Source: Aculops lycopersici
Taxonomy: Eukaryota > Arthropoda > Arachnida > Trombidiformes > Eriophyidae
NCBI GenBank assembly: GCA_015350385.1
Contig: WNKI01000001.1
Coordinates: 3,682,489 to 3,746,488, forward strand
Direction of reading: 5' to 3'
Length of the DNA stretch: 64,000 nt
Of this stretch, positions 47,341 to 57,010 are shown one piece after another. Below the pieces are notes generated by a model. It saw only the letters and a program-made list of their open reading frames with translations, made no database searches and was not told where the DNA came from. The stretch's first letter is position 1. Every line of letters begins with the position of its first letter. A program made the translations under genes and the position numbers.

Positions 47341-48313
47341 TAAAGCCACGCGACGACGACGACGACGACCATAATACATACACCTATGCACCTGAGCGAT
47401 AGCCGAAATTGATACTCGGATATTCGAACGCCAAATGATCGCATCGGATCATATCACATCGTAGCACATATTGTGATTCTACTTGGCGAGCGACAGCCAC
47501 CTGTTGTTGATTTTCAGTAAAAAAAAACAGGGGTGCGTCCAAAGTTCACTCGCCGTCTAGTCCAAGAATCTTGCAAGGAAAATAGTTATTTTGAACTGGT
47601 CCTCGAGTCGCCATCTAACGTCGTGCGCGTGATATCTATCTGTTCTAAAAATAATATATATATATCTATATATTATTACAACCACCTGCTCGCCCAAAAG
47701 TGATGAACAACTTGTGATCGTGGAACGAAACTCAAACAAGTGATATGATTGACTAGCTGATGATCAAATCAACTCCATTCAGACCAACCAATAACAATCT
47801 ACTAGAACTGATAGACTAATTAGAAGCACCAACAACATAAAAATAAATCACACTTTCATGATCTCTAAACAAATTTTATTATTATGTACATAAGTATGTA
47901 TTTCAATACACATACTGAATAATGTTGTCTTTGTTGTACAATGTTTATTTTAAAAGATCCACAACAAAATCAACCATAACCCTGAAAACTAAACCCAAAA
48001 GCCAAGGTGAATGAATAAACTTTTAAACTAACTAAACTTTCAACTCTCTCTTTGTCTTCTTTTTTGCAAAAAAAACTCGACTTCAACGATCACCTTTGTT
48101 CTTGTCTTAGATCATCTCACAGTTTCTCTCCATTTGCAGTATGCTGTTTCATTTCAGCGAGGAAGAATGTGAATAAAGAACGGAGGAAATAAAATTTATA
48201 CCGACGCAATCGATATACTTTTTGTGCTTCTGTCAACTTCATCCACAATCTGTATTTGATTGGTAGTCGGAATCACCTCGCTGTAGTCATTCGCTGCGGC
48301 AAAGCAAGTGAAC
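47341..48313 (+). other. 3' region of the Ig-protein gene
   Basis: A/T-rich sequence without coding character, consistent with a long 3' UTR. AATAAA occurs at 47842-47847, 48014-48019 and 48172-48177, so alternative polyadenylation is possible. A (GAC)n run lies at about 47350-47370. Confidence 0.6.
48014..48019 (+). terminator. Candidate polyadenylation signal of the Ig-protein gene
   Basis: One of three AATAAA hexamers after the stop (the others are at 47842 and 48172), followed by T-rich sequence at 48035-48065. Which one is used cannot be told from sequence. Confidence 0.45.
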
Positions 48314-48550
48314 TCATCTTGATTGCGGATATTCGAATCGCTTTCTGTAACCCGATTGTCTTATATGAATTACCTGCATCTGTATCCTTTTATTGATACA
48401 GATGCAGTTCTGACTGCGCATGCCATAGAACCATTCTGATTTAAGACAACAAATGATGCACTTGAGATGTCCAACATATGAGCAATCATACTTTGCTTTC
48501 TTCACCTCAATGGTTTGTTTGCCGATGACACCAATCGATGTATCTATCGT
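48314..48550 (-). pseudogene. Decayed copy of the six-cysteine peptide family
   Basis: The mature part is recognisable, with all six cysteines in order (KYDCSYVGHLKC, then CC, then CIC). The hydrophobic signal peptide has decayed to an unmatched segment, no ATG is in frame, and a stop lies directly upstream at 48551-48553. The C-terminus also runs about 20 residues longer than in the intact copies. Because the other copies are single-exon, loss of the start is a better explanation than a missing 5' exon. Confidence 0.65.
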
Positions 48551-48792
48551 CTAGTTCTCCGGAAGAAATAAAACTTAGTCTCAATCATCGATTGCTAAAT
48601 ATTGGACAGAGAAAGAGGGGGAGAAGTAAAAACTTCTCGAATCTTGGTGAGATCAACGTGATCGATGTACTTTTCCATGTTTTAATGAAGCCTCTCTTCG
48701 AAGGACTCTCGTTGGATTTTTATCGTCGAAGTCGCACGCTTCATCTAGACTCATCAAGAAATCCCTATCATAAATCTATAGATCCTTCGCAA

Positions 48793-48990
48793 CTATATCG
48801 TTTTCACCAATTTATCTCTGCAGATGCAAGCATCTTTAAATAAAGGGTGGTTTCCATGCAAATAACCTAATTTGCGACAACATTTGGCGCAATTGAAATA
48901 TCCAATATTCTCGCAAGGATTGGTTTTAGCCGCAAAGGCCGAGCCGATGATTAGAAACAACGCGATGATGGCGAGCAGTTTCGCTTCCAT
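48793..48990 (-). CDS. Secreted six-cysteine peptide, copy A
   Basis: The ATG at 48988-48990 begins MEAKLLAIIALFLIIGSAFA, a clear signal peptide also found in the two sister genes. An upstream in-frame start at 49017 would add nine polar residues before it and is not shared. The mature peptide of about 45 residues has the pattern C-x7-C-x2-CC-x16-C-x-C. The spacing is close to, but not, that of CS-alpha-beta defensins, which have CxxxC where this family has CxxCC. A role as antimicrobial, venom or salivary peptide is possible but unproven, and I do not recognise the family. A TATA-like A/T run lies about 75 bases upstream. Confidence 0.8.
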   Translation of the reverse strand: MEAKLLAIIALFLIIGSAFAAKTNPCENIGYFNCAKCCRKLGYLHGNHPLFKDACICRDKLVKTI

Positions 48991-49846
48991 CTTGATTGCT
49001 TCCTGATTGACGTGCAATTTCGTCGGCTATCTTAGCTCGATATGTTTTTTGAACCGGCTGGATAATATATATTTTCTATTGTAGGTATGTTTGCCTATGA
49101 CTCAGATCCTTTGAAAAAACAACACTCAAACATCGTTTGTTGAGATGCGGTGAAGGCCCACACAAAAGATGTGTTTGCTAGAGATGGCATAGAATCACAT
49201 ATTTCCGGATGTGGAAAGTTTCAACATGGGATAAAAATAGACAACATTTGGCTGGGGCCATTCCTAGATGACGTAAAAGTGTCGTAAAAGACGATGATGC
49301 TAGATGAGGTTGTTATGACGATACGTAATCAGACGGCGCCATTGTTCCTAGTGGCACTCAGGATGTAACTTGATAGCCTCAAGTCCGTGGTTGCAACACA
49401 AGTCTTTCTAATTATCGCTTGAGCGCCGTGATCTCAAAGAGTTGCTTTCTCTTCGAAATAATCTGTTCCGATTATGTCTAACTTTTGCTGACTCTGAATA
49501 TCATGATGCAGTTCAAAGATAAGATTACATTCTAATTTATGGAAAGTAACTATCGAGCAAAATAAGACTCGAAAAGTGTCGATGTATCTATCGTTCTTCA
49601 ATTTTCCGGGAGCAATGAAACTTGGTTTCAATCATCTATTACTAATTACTTAATCTAGAAAAGAGGTGGCTAAGTAAAAACTTTTCGAATAGCTTAGTGG
49701 AATTAACGCGGTCGTCATTTTCATGTTTTAATCAATTTCACCTCTGAAGAGTTGGATTTTTATCGTCGAAGTCGTACGCTTCATCTGGATTCCTCAAGAA
49801 ATACCCATCTCAAATCCATAGATCTTTTGCAACTAAATCCCTTTGC

Positions 49847-50074
49847 CTAAAACCAAGATTCTACGCAGCTGCAAAGTTCCTCACCTTGTGGTGTTGCGAA
49901 TTGCACGCCACGGGCCCATCCTAATTCGCGACAACAATTAGTACACATGAAACGTCCAACATTCTGACAATAGTACTTGGTTTTCTTGATTGCAGGATCA
50001 ATTTTACCAGCCGCCACAAAGACCGAGCCGATGATTAGGAACAACGCGATAATGGTGAATAGTTTCGCTTCCAT
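49847..50074 (-). CDS. Secreted six-cysteine peptide, copy B
   Basis: 75 residues in one exon. The signal peptide MEAKLFTIIALFLIIGSVFV is followed by a short Lys-rich segment (GKIDPAIKKTK) that is nearly identical in copy C and could be a propeptide or the mature N-terminus. Cysteines follow C-x7-C-x2-CC-x19-C-x-C, the longest loop in the family. The conserved core reads CQNVGRF and CCRELGWARG. Confidence 0.85.
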   Translation of the reverse strand: MEAKLFTIIALFLIIGSVFVAAGKIDPAIKKTKYYCQNVGRFMCTNCCRELGWARGVQFATPQGEELCSCVESWF

Positions 50075-50592
50075 CTTTTTCGTTTTCTAATTGACTCGCA
50101 ATTTAGTCAGTAACCTCAGATTGGTGAGCTTTTCGGAATCGGTTTGACATTAGATGTACTTCCGCTGTGGGAAGTTTGCTTATGATACCAGTCCTTTGAA
50201 AAATGAAACTCAACGTAAGGTGAGACGTTGTTTGTTTGTCGACACAAATGAACTATCTGCTAGAAATAGCATAGACTCACCTATTCCAACATGTGGGAAG
50301 TTGCGACACGGGATCGGAGTATATGGATTGGAGACCATTTTTGGCTCGCGTATAGGTGTCATAAAAAACGGTGACGCTAGTTGAGGTTGTTATGATGATT
50401 ATACCAATTGTAATCAGAGGGCGCCACTATTCCGAGCGGCACTTTGGATGCAACTTGCTGGCCCTGAGTCCGTGGAAGCCACCTGTGTCACTCTAGTTAA
50501 CTTTTGGGCGCCATCATCTCAAAGAGTTGTTTCTCCCGATCATAGATCCATGAAGAAACACCTTTACATCTACTTACTGCTACCCAATTGTC

Positions 50593-50814
50593 TCATCGAA
50601 ACCATTTCATAGTACAGATGCAAACCGACTCGCCCGCAGGTTGGTCGCCACGGAACCATCCATAGCCGCGACAACAAAGAGTGCACTTGAAATATCCAAC
50701 ATTCTGGCAAAAGTACTTGGTTCTCTTGATTGCAGGATCAGTTTTACCAGCCACCATAAGAGCCGAGCCGATGATTAGGAACAACGCGATAATGGTGAAC
50801 AGTTTCGCTTCCAT
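50593..50814 (-). CDS. Secreted six-cysteine peptide, copy C
   Basis: 73 residues in one exon. Signal peptide and Lys-rich segment match copy B. Cysteines follow C-x7-C-x2-CC-x16-C-x-C, with core CQNVGYFKC and CCRGYGWFRG. Differences between B and C concentrate between the CC pair and the final CxC, while the signal peptide and its coding DNA are almost unchanged, a pattern common in rapidly evolving secreted peptide families. Confidence 0.85.
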   Translation of the reverse strand: MEAKLFTIIALFLIIGSALMVAGKTDPAIKRTKYFCQNVGYFKCTLCCRGYGWFRGDQPAGESVCICTMKWFR

Positions 50815-51024
50815 CTTTATCGTTTTCTAATTGACTCGCAGTTTAGTCGGTAACCTGAGATTGGTGAGCTTTTCGGATTCGGTTGGACATTAGATGTTTC
50901 TCCGCTGTTGGTAAGTTTGCTTATGACACCGATCCTTTGAAAAATGAAACTCAACGTAAGGTGAGACGTTTTAAAGGTCAACACAAAAGAAGTTCCCACT
51001 AGAAATAGCATGGAAATTTCTATA

Positions 51025-51417
51025 CAAGGTGTCCCAACTATTTTAGACAACTTTTTCCCGAATAACTCCCGAAATATTTGGAGTAAGTTGTTGAAACTTT
51101 GAGGGGGGTCGATAAAATGCATAAGGAATTTCCTGTGCCAAAAATCAGTATTCTGCGCACGCGCTTCCATACCAAACGCCATAGGCCATTTAACGCTAGC
51201 GTTTATTGGAAACGCGCACTTGTACGTGCGATTATGGACGCGGTTGCTCGATTTTGTGTGCGTTTTTAACTTGAAAGCGCCTGCGCAGCATACTGATTTT
51301 TGGCACAGGAAATTCCTTGTGCATTTTATCGACCCCCCTCAAAGTTTCAACAACTTACTCCAAATATCTCGGAAGTTATTCGGGAAAAAAGTTGTCTAAA
51401 ATAGCTGAGACACCCTG
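51025..51417. mobile_element. MITE-like non-autonomous DNA transposon with about 145-bp inverted termini
   Basis: The left end CAAGGTGTCCCAACTATTTT and the right end (reverse complement) CAGGGTGTCTCAGCTATTTT begin inverted repeats that match for about 145 bases with scattered mismatches and one indel. They enclose about 100 bases of unique centre. TA dinucleotides flank both ends (51023-51024, 51418-51419), as expected of Tc1/mariner-type insertion. There is no transposase ORF. Joining the flanks restores sequence resembling the peptide-array unit (compare 49180-49215 and 50270-50295), so it landed in an array flank. Confidence 0.9.
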
Positions 51418-52491
51418 TACATGGATGTGGTTAATTTCCTATGACGATCTTGCGCACAACTAAAAATATTTGCCATTTTTCGATTTCAACAGGTGAATTG
51501 TCAACGTCGGTCAGCATTAGAGGGCGACATAGTTTCGTGTGACGCATAAAGAGCGAGTTGCTGGCCGATTCAACTTATTGTCTGTAGCGAGTTCAGATCA
51601 TATATCACTGATTTCCTTATCAAACTGCGAAGTAGAGAAAAACTAAGCAAGAGAAGATCAAAAGCTTAGCGAAACTCAGATTTGGATCTAGGCGATCTAT
51701 GCTTTCGATGTCTTAATTGATTCTATCCATCAGCGAGGTTGTCTTGTTGGAATTTCATCATTTTTTCCGTTCGCTAGAACAAGCAGATTTATACTGAACT
51801 CTCCAAAAACCAACCCAAATACAAATCTTTTCCGCTTCTTGTTGGCCAATCATAATGTCTAAAACCATCGGTGATGAGCTCAACGATGCACTTGCAATTA
51901 TGGAATTGCAAAGGTTGATCGCCACGAACAAAGCGCAAAAGGTTCGTTAGGTGGTTTCGATGGTATTGAGCATCCACCGACTTATTGGTGCCAGTGTCTA
52001 ATTGGACTTCTGGTCCAATGATCTGCACAAACACCATCTATTATCTGGACGCCTATGAAATCTCCTTGCAGTGACATGAGCGTGAGTGAAAGACCCAACA
52101 TGTACACAGAATGTTGCGCTTCTTCGCCGTTCATTAGGCCGCTCCAGTTTATTAAACTCGTTTGGTCGACTATCGTAACACCCTTGTTATAGCTAATACT
52201 ACCAAGCTCGTCCGCAAACAGGTGGCAAATACCTGTGAACGATGGATGACTCAACTCGGCAGGAGATTTTATTGAACATTAGATTTATTATCACAACAAC
52301 AGAACGTTGATTTGGATTACCTATTGACGCATAGTGGGACGACCCCACGACATGTTAGTGCCATGAGGTTGGGTGGAATATCGTAGACAACAACAGGACC
52401 AACAGGTGGCTTCTTTACACTCCCGTATTTATAATCAATTTCTCGAAGTTTCACCATCCACAATACTCGTATAATTCAACTTCAGGACAAA
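51183..52491. other. Region after the peptide array
   Basis: Beyond the MITE, degraded array flank continues for a few hundred bases (compare 51510-51540 with 50422-50450). Apart from a doubtful peptide remnant at 51789-52254, I see no gene. The end forms the 5' region of the aspartic-protease-like gene. Confidence 0.5.
51789..52254 (-). pseudogene. Possible highly diverged remnant of the cysteine-peptide family
   Basis: Two overlapping minus-strand frames together resemble the family layout. One has a hydrophobic stretch (YMLGLSLTLMSLQGDF); the other has LLRFVRGDQP followed by CKC, comparable to copy C's RGYGWFRGDQP followed by CIC. The first cysteines are gone and a frame change is needed, so it cannot make the family peptide. 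The similarity is short and could be chance. Confidence 0.3.
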
Positions 52492-52499
52492 TATAAATA
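52492..52499 (+). promoter_or_regulatory. TATA box of the pepsin-like gene
   Basis: TATAAATA lies 84 bases before the ATG at 52583, which would give a 5' UTR of about 55-60 bases. A second A/T run (GATATAAATT) follows at about 52502. Confidence 0.55.
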
Positions 52500-52582
52500 G
52501 CAGATATAAATTAAAAATTAAGATTATTATTATTTTTACTGTCACCATTAGAAAGCAAGAGACGCGAGCACCAAGAAACAAT

Positions 52583-53791
52583 ATGAAACACTCAATCCAC
52601 TTCGAGAGCACGGCTCGACTTGTCACTCTATTTATTGTAGTAGTATTATTATTATCCCAAGATGCTCATTCTGCAGGTAGAATAATCAGAATTCCATTAG
52701 GCCGCTTGAATACGCAAGGAATAGGAAGTTTGGGGCAGCCAGTAATTAATTACTATGCTCCAATTTACATTGGAACTCCGGCAAAGTCGTTTAGTGTTCA
52801 ATTTGATGTTGGACTAAACGACATATTTGTGCCCCATTACAATTGGAACCCATTCAAAACAAACCTCCACTATAGCAATGGATATCAATGCAAGGTTTCC
52901 TCAACTTGCGTTAAGAATAACAGGCAATATGTGGCCGATTACATGGGCTGCCAAATGACAGGCAAACCCTACGAGGATGTGATACATTTTGGAAGCGCCT
53001 ACGCACAATCCGCCCCAGCGGCAAACCAAACGAGCAGTCAACCAGTCGCCTTGATTCCCGTCAACTTTCGCCAAAACTTTCTGGCAGTCTCCGATGCAAG
53101 CGACGCCAGGTTTAAGGATATGCCGATAGATGGATTCGTTGGACTTGGACCACAAGCTGTATCCCCGGCGACGACCTGCAAGAATTTGTTGGTTAGTTTG
53201 CACGATACAAATCACATTGACAATCTGCAGTTTAGTCTGTGGTTTAATCCGGTTTTAGATAGTAACCAGGGTGGCGAACTGGCGCTTGGCGGCGCCGATA
53301 CCAACAAGTATCAAGGACAAATCTTTTGGCATCGTCTGAGCGGCGTGGCAGGCGACAGGTGGGCGCTAAACTTGCAACAGGTGGTTCTGGGCAACGCGCC
53401 CATTGGTTGCTCGCCAGAAAATTGCCACGCTACCTTTAGCACAATGCTCAACGAGGTGTACGGGCCTCGCGCTGAGGTGCAAAGGATTTATAATTTACTC
53501 AACACCTCTCGCCAGGAGAGTGGAATTGAGCAAATAGATTGCCGCCGATTGCCCAACTTGCCAACACTCACCTTTTACATGGATGGAATCCCCTACGCCC
53601 TGTTGCCTAGCAATTATATTAGAAAAATGGACGCCGGTCGCGGCGTGTCCAAGAAGGAGGTTTGTTACGTTGCCATCTTGCCATCAGAAAGTCACACCCA
53701 CGAGTGGATTTTGGGCATCAACTTCCTAAGCGCCTACTACAGCATCTTCGACATGACCTACAAGCAAATTGGATTCGCGGCCTTGAAGTAG
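52583..53791 (+). CDS. Secreted pepsin-like (A1 family) protein, probable inactive aspartic protease
   Basis: 402 residues in one exon. The signal peptide is LVTLFIVVVLLLSQDAHS (about 13-30). The A1 fold is clear from YYAPIYIGTP, the flap region with Y120, IDGFVGLGP near 182-190, GGELALGGAD near 230-239 and WILGINFLSAYYSIFD near the C-terminus. Both active-site signatures are damaged: the first DTG reads D75-V-G and the second, normally DTGTS, reads S286-T-M-L-N. Loss of the second catalytic Asp should abolish proteolysis. Known pseudo-aspartic proteases with altered triads, such as cockroach allergen Bla g 2, retain the fold. A binding or structural role, perhaps in gut or secretion, is inference. 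The ORF is intact, so this is not a decaying pseudogene. Confidence 0.9.
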   Translation: MKHSIHFESTARLVTLFIVVVLLLSQDAHSAGRIIRIPLGRLNTQGIGSLGQPVINYYAPIYIGTPAKSFSVQFDVGLNDIFVPHYNWNPFKTNLHYSNGYQCKVSSTCVKNNRQYVADYMGCQMTGKPYEDVIHFGSAYAQSAPAANQTSSQPVALIPVNFRQNFLAVSDASDARFKDMPIDGFVGLGPQAVSPATTCKNLLVSLHDTNHIDNLQFSLWFNPVLDSNQGGELALGGADTNKYQGQIFWHRLSGVAGDRWALNLQQVVLGNAPIGCSPENCHATFSTMLNEVYGPRAEVQRIYNLLNTSRQESGIEQIDCRRLPNLPTLTFYMDGIPYALLPSNYIRKMDAGRGVSKKEVCYVAILPSESHTHEWILGINFLSAYYSIFDMTYKQIGFAALK

Positions 53792-53888
53792 AAGCTTAGT
53801 GGTAGTTCGGGTGGAGAATCAGATACTCGTTGCTAGTCTAGTCTTGGATTAACTAACAAACAAATAAGCAAACAGATGGACCTAAAAC

Positions 53889-53894
53889 AATAAA
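53889..53894 (+). terminator. Polyadenylation signal of the pepsin-like gene
   Basis: AATAAA lies 98 bases after the stop codon and is the first such hexamer there. Confidence 0.65.
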
Positions 53895-55480
53895 GATAAA
53901 ATTGCACATATCAACGCAAAGTGTTACCCGATCAATATACTTGCAATTCTAGCTGATGTTGCAGTGGCAGCAGCCATTCTAACTTTTTCCTCCCCCTCAA
54001 TCGCAGGTAAATTCACGTTGCGTTCAACTGTCCACGATAAAATGCGTAACAGCATCCGCTACTTTGTGCCGCGTTTAGTTATCATCAGTGGTGATGTTGC
54101 AATAAATGTTTAGACGATAAGCATTGCTCTTTCTATCAATTTGTTTCCCCAAGCTTCAAAATGTGGATGAAAAGAAACATACTTTCGGCCGGTTTCCCAT
54201 TTGCAAACTAGCGTTTCCAATTCCCAGTGGCAACTAGTCTGGTCCATGCAACATCACCAATCCTCAAGCGGCGACTACAAGCGGTAGCCTAGGTGGTAGT
54301 TGTGGTGGCGGCGACGGCGATGGCAACGGCAACGGCAACGGCAACGCGACAGTCCATCACTATTAATAATAAATAATAATGATTGTGGGATTACAGCGTC
54401 AGTGAAATGTTTGTTTGTGCTGCTCTTTCTCTATGTTACATGTGCTATGCTTCAGCTAAACCAAACTAAAAAGACTAACAGACAGGTAGTTGATCTGTTG
54501 GCTTGGCGATAATGATGATGATATCGCTTCTGTGTTGCTCTTTTGTTGTTGTTGTTGCTGCTGCTGCTGCTGTTATTGACGTAGCTGCTCTCGCTGCTAC
54601 CGCCTCAGTTTCAGTTTCCTCGTTTCCAGTTGATTTACTGCCGAATATCGCTCTTGTTGTCGTTTCGGGCTCTTCTATCAATTGGACAGACCAAGAGCGA
54701 CAAAAGAGCAACCTCAATCAACGCGACCACAAACTTCCACGCACAGCCAACACCAAAAATTGTAACATTGCGGCCGACAAGTGGATTAAGAGGCGGCCTT
54801 CCGTCGAAGCTGAGTTTCACTTGATATCGTTTATTTCATCGATACACACTAAATAAGCTAAACTATTTGTGGCCGAACTTTCTACTCAAATTCGGCAGGC
54901 CGGCTCGCTGGCCCCAAACCACAACAGGTTTCAATTGAGCCTCTCCACTGTCGTAGCGTAACGTAACTTCCCTCCCCTCGGCGCTGTCCCCATCTATAGC
55001 CGCTATTGTGTCTGTACCAAAGCAGATTCTAGATGAACAATATGCTGCTGCTGTTGCTGTTGTTGCCACTGCTCCAAATGCTCTGGATATGTGACAAAAA
55101 GGGCATAAGTAGATTCGTCGCGCCAACCATCGAAGGTTAGCTGTTGCTGTAGTTAGGTAGCGAGCGAGCGAGAGGATATCGAACAAACAAACAAACACGC
55201 TTTCAGGAGAGAGAGACGAGAACGTCGATAACTTTTGCGGCGACCTGTGCCTGTCTTTGCAGTAACAAGCTCCAAGTATTCGGCAACAGAGACTCAGTAA
55301 TAGAAACTAGATCCTTGATAAGACTCAAATACCTGCAAAGATTTCTCAAGATATTTGACGACAATAAGTCTGACTATAATAATAAATTAATCAATCACTC
55401 GGCTAAAGTTGCAGGGAAAAAATCAATCATCCAAGTTACATCAATTAATTAAGCAGCAAAAGAAGAGAAATACTAAAAAG
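53895..55480. other. Intergenic region upstream of the tetraspanin gene
   Basis: It holds a (GGCAAC)n tract at about 54320-54345 and GTT/GCT trinucleotide runs at 54543-54575. A hydrophobic ORF from the ATG at 54512 (about 115 residues) is largely made by those runs and is not believed. No other gene is seen. Confidence 0.5.
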
Positions 55481-55744
55481 ATGTGCCAGCAGGTGTTAGA
55501 ATTCTGCTCAAATTTGGCAAAGCCGCTTGTATTTGCAGGTGGTTGCCTCACGCTCCTTCTGGCGGGCGCCATTGGCTACATGGGCCACACAATCAACTCT
55601 CTCTACCAAGACCTCGATCCCAAGGTGGCAAGTGACCACTCGTTGGGTTACTTTTTGCAACTCTCGGCAGCCACCTACCTTCTGCTAGTGACCATATTCA
55701 GTTGCCTAGCTGCTCACTACGACCACAAGCAATCAATTAGAGCG
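55481..55744 (+). CDS. Tetraspanin, exon 1 (TM1-TM2)
   Basis: The ATG at 55481 follows AAAAAG and starts 88 residues: a short cytosolic head with two cysteines suited to palmitoylation, TM1 at about 14-35, a small extracellular loop of about 20 residues, and TM2 at about 57-79. The exon ends at GCG/GTAAGT in phase 0. The hydrophobic spacing and small loop fit the tetraspanin layout. Confidence 0.85.
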
Positions 55745-55841
55745 GTAAGTTTGCAATACATGCGACCAATCTCTTGAATGATGAAATTATTCAGAGAAAA
55801 TTATAGATGGAAACACAACTAATCCTTAAACATCCATCCAG

Positions 55842-56477
55842 CTCGCCATTGTCACCTCAATCAACTTTATCCTAGCCACTGTGGCTATTCTCATGCTGCC
55901 CACCGGCTCGGAGGTTGGCCAACTCTTCATTCCTCGACTAAAGGAGGCGCAGAAGATCTACGACTTCAATGACAAATCACTGGCCAACGAGAATGACCTG
56001 ACCGTCGGCATTCGAAGCCCACGACAAATTGCGGCCACACCTTTTCTCTTTGCATCGGCGCAAGCTACTAGCGAAAAACAACAGGCGGCGCCAGCAACAG
56101 CAGCAGCATCGGCCAATGGAGCTCAGCCAACGACAAACCCATCGGCTCCACTGGACAAAGTTGAGGCGACTAAACTTTGGGATAGACTTCAGTTGCGCGG
56201 ATGTTGCGGCATTCAAAACTCAACCGAATGGAATCCGCTGCCAAAATCTTGTTGCAACCAAGACAATCGTCTAATTGACGGCGATAAGGTTACCTGCAAA
56301 TCCATTGACGCCAGCCATGAGAGGTCTTGCGCAACTCTGATTGAGTCGAGCAACTGCAACCTGATGATTGTCTTGGGCTCGATTGCAATCGTGAATCTCT
56401 ACTTGGCGTTTGTTTCCGGCATCAATGCTTACAGGACCTTCAACTACAATGAGGCTAGTCAGAATGCTTACACATGA
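55842..56477 (+). CDS. Tetraspanin, exon 2 (TM3, large loop, TM4)
   Basis: The acceptor catccatccag/CTC in phase 0 joins exon 1 across a 97-base intron; the whole protein is 299 residues. TM3 spans about 89-108. The large extracellular loop contains the diagnostic CCG at 209-211, PKSCC ending at 226, and two further cysteines before TM4 (about 266-288), so the disulfide framework is complete. A low-complexity Ala/Gln/Pro insert of about 35 residues precedes CCG, which is unusual. Tetraspanins organise membrane partner proteins; the specific member is not identified. Confidence 0.88.
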   Translation, partial: LAIVTSINFILATVAILMLPTGSEVGQLFIPRLKEAQKIYDFNDKSLANENDLTVGIRSPRQIAATPFLFASAQATSEKQQAAPATAAASANGAQPTTNPSAPLDKVEATKLWDRLQLRGCCGIQNSTEWNPLPKSCCNQDNRLIDGDKVTCKSIDASHERSCATLIESSNCNLMIVLGSIAIVNLYLAFVSGINAYRTFNYNEASQNAYT

Positions 56478-57004
56478 GCAAACCGATTGCTCATTCGTTC
56501 GTTCGTTTTTTCTCTACTTGAAATAAGCAAGTTGGAAGGAGATATTATTTGGGTCACCTCCACTTACGACGAGCGAACTGAACAAAACAGCAACCGACGA
56601 CTTTGCATCAACGAGGAAAAATGCTACAACAACAAATCTCATTTCACCTCATACCTCATGACCTAACAACCGACAACTTCCGGTTTGCAGACTGTCTTTG
56701 TGGGAATTGCGTTTAGACGATACGTGTTGACATAATCGTGCGTACAAATCTACTGCAAGTGATTTTAGGTCACTTGAGTGTCTATGAGTTGGACCAAAAG
56801 TTCAAAAAAGCCATTAAATGTACCTCTAATTTATTGGTGGTCGATATCCAGATTTTGCGCTCGGATTAACCAAATTTAAATGATAGACAAAATCGTAGCC
56901 GCGGCAGTGGTAGTGGCGGCAAGGCGAGAGGATTGGATTGGTGACAGTGAACCCCTTATCCTTTGTAAATATAACTGTCTGATATGATGATATGATGAAG
57001 AAGA

Positions 57005-57010
57005 AATAAA
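57005..57010 (+). terminator. Candidate polyadenylation signal of the tetraspanin gene
   Basis: Two AATAAA hexamers ten bases apart (57005 and 57015) about 530 bases after the stop. The closer ATTAAA at 56813 is an alternative. Confidence 0.45.

Larger units (their letters stand above)
48549..51010 (-). repeat. Tandem array units containing the cysteine-rich peptide genes
   Basis: Non-coding flanks repeat together with the genes. 48549-48800 matches 49592-49840; 49265-49440 matches 50334-50530; 50131-50300 matches 50872-51010. Unit length is roughly 0.75-1.05 kb. Divergence is moderate, with small indels, so these are local tandem duplications of some age rather than very recent ones. Confidence 0.85.

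Noticed and set aside
48314..51010. CRISPR-like or satellite interpretation of the repeated units
   Set aside because: The genome is eukaryotic, and the units are 0.75-1.05 kb, carry coding genes and diverge like tandem gene duplications.
54512..54856. Hydrophobic ORF of about 115 residues that looks like a signal peptide protein
   Set aside because: The hydrophobic part comes from GTT/GCT trinucleotide runs, and the rest has no recognisable features or splice context.
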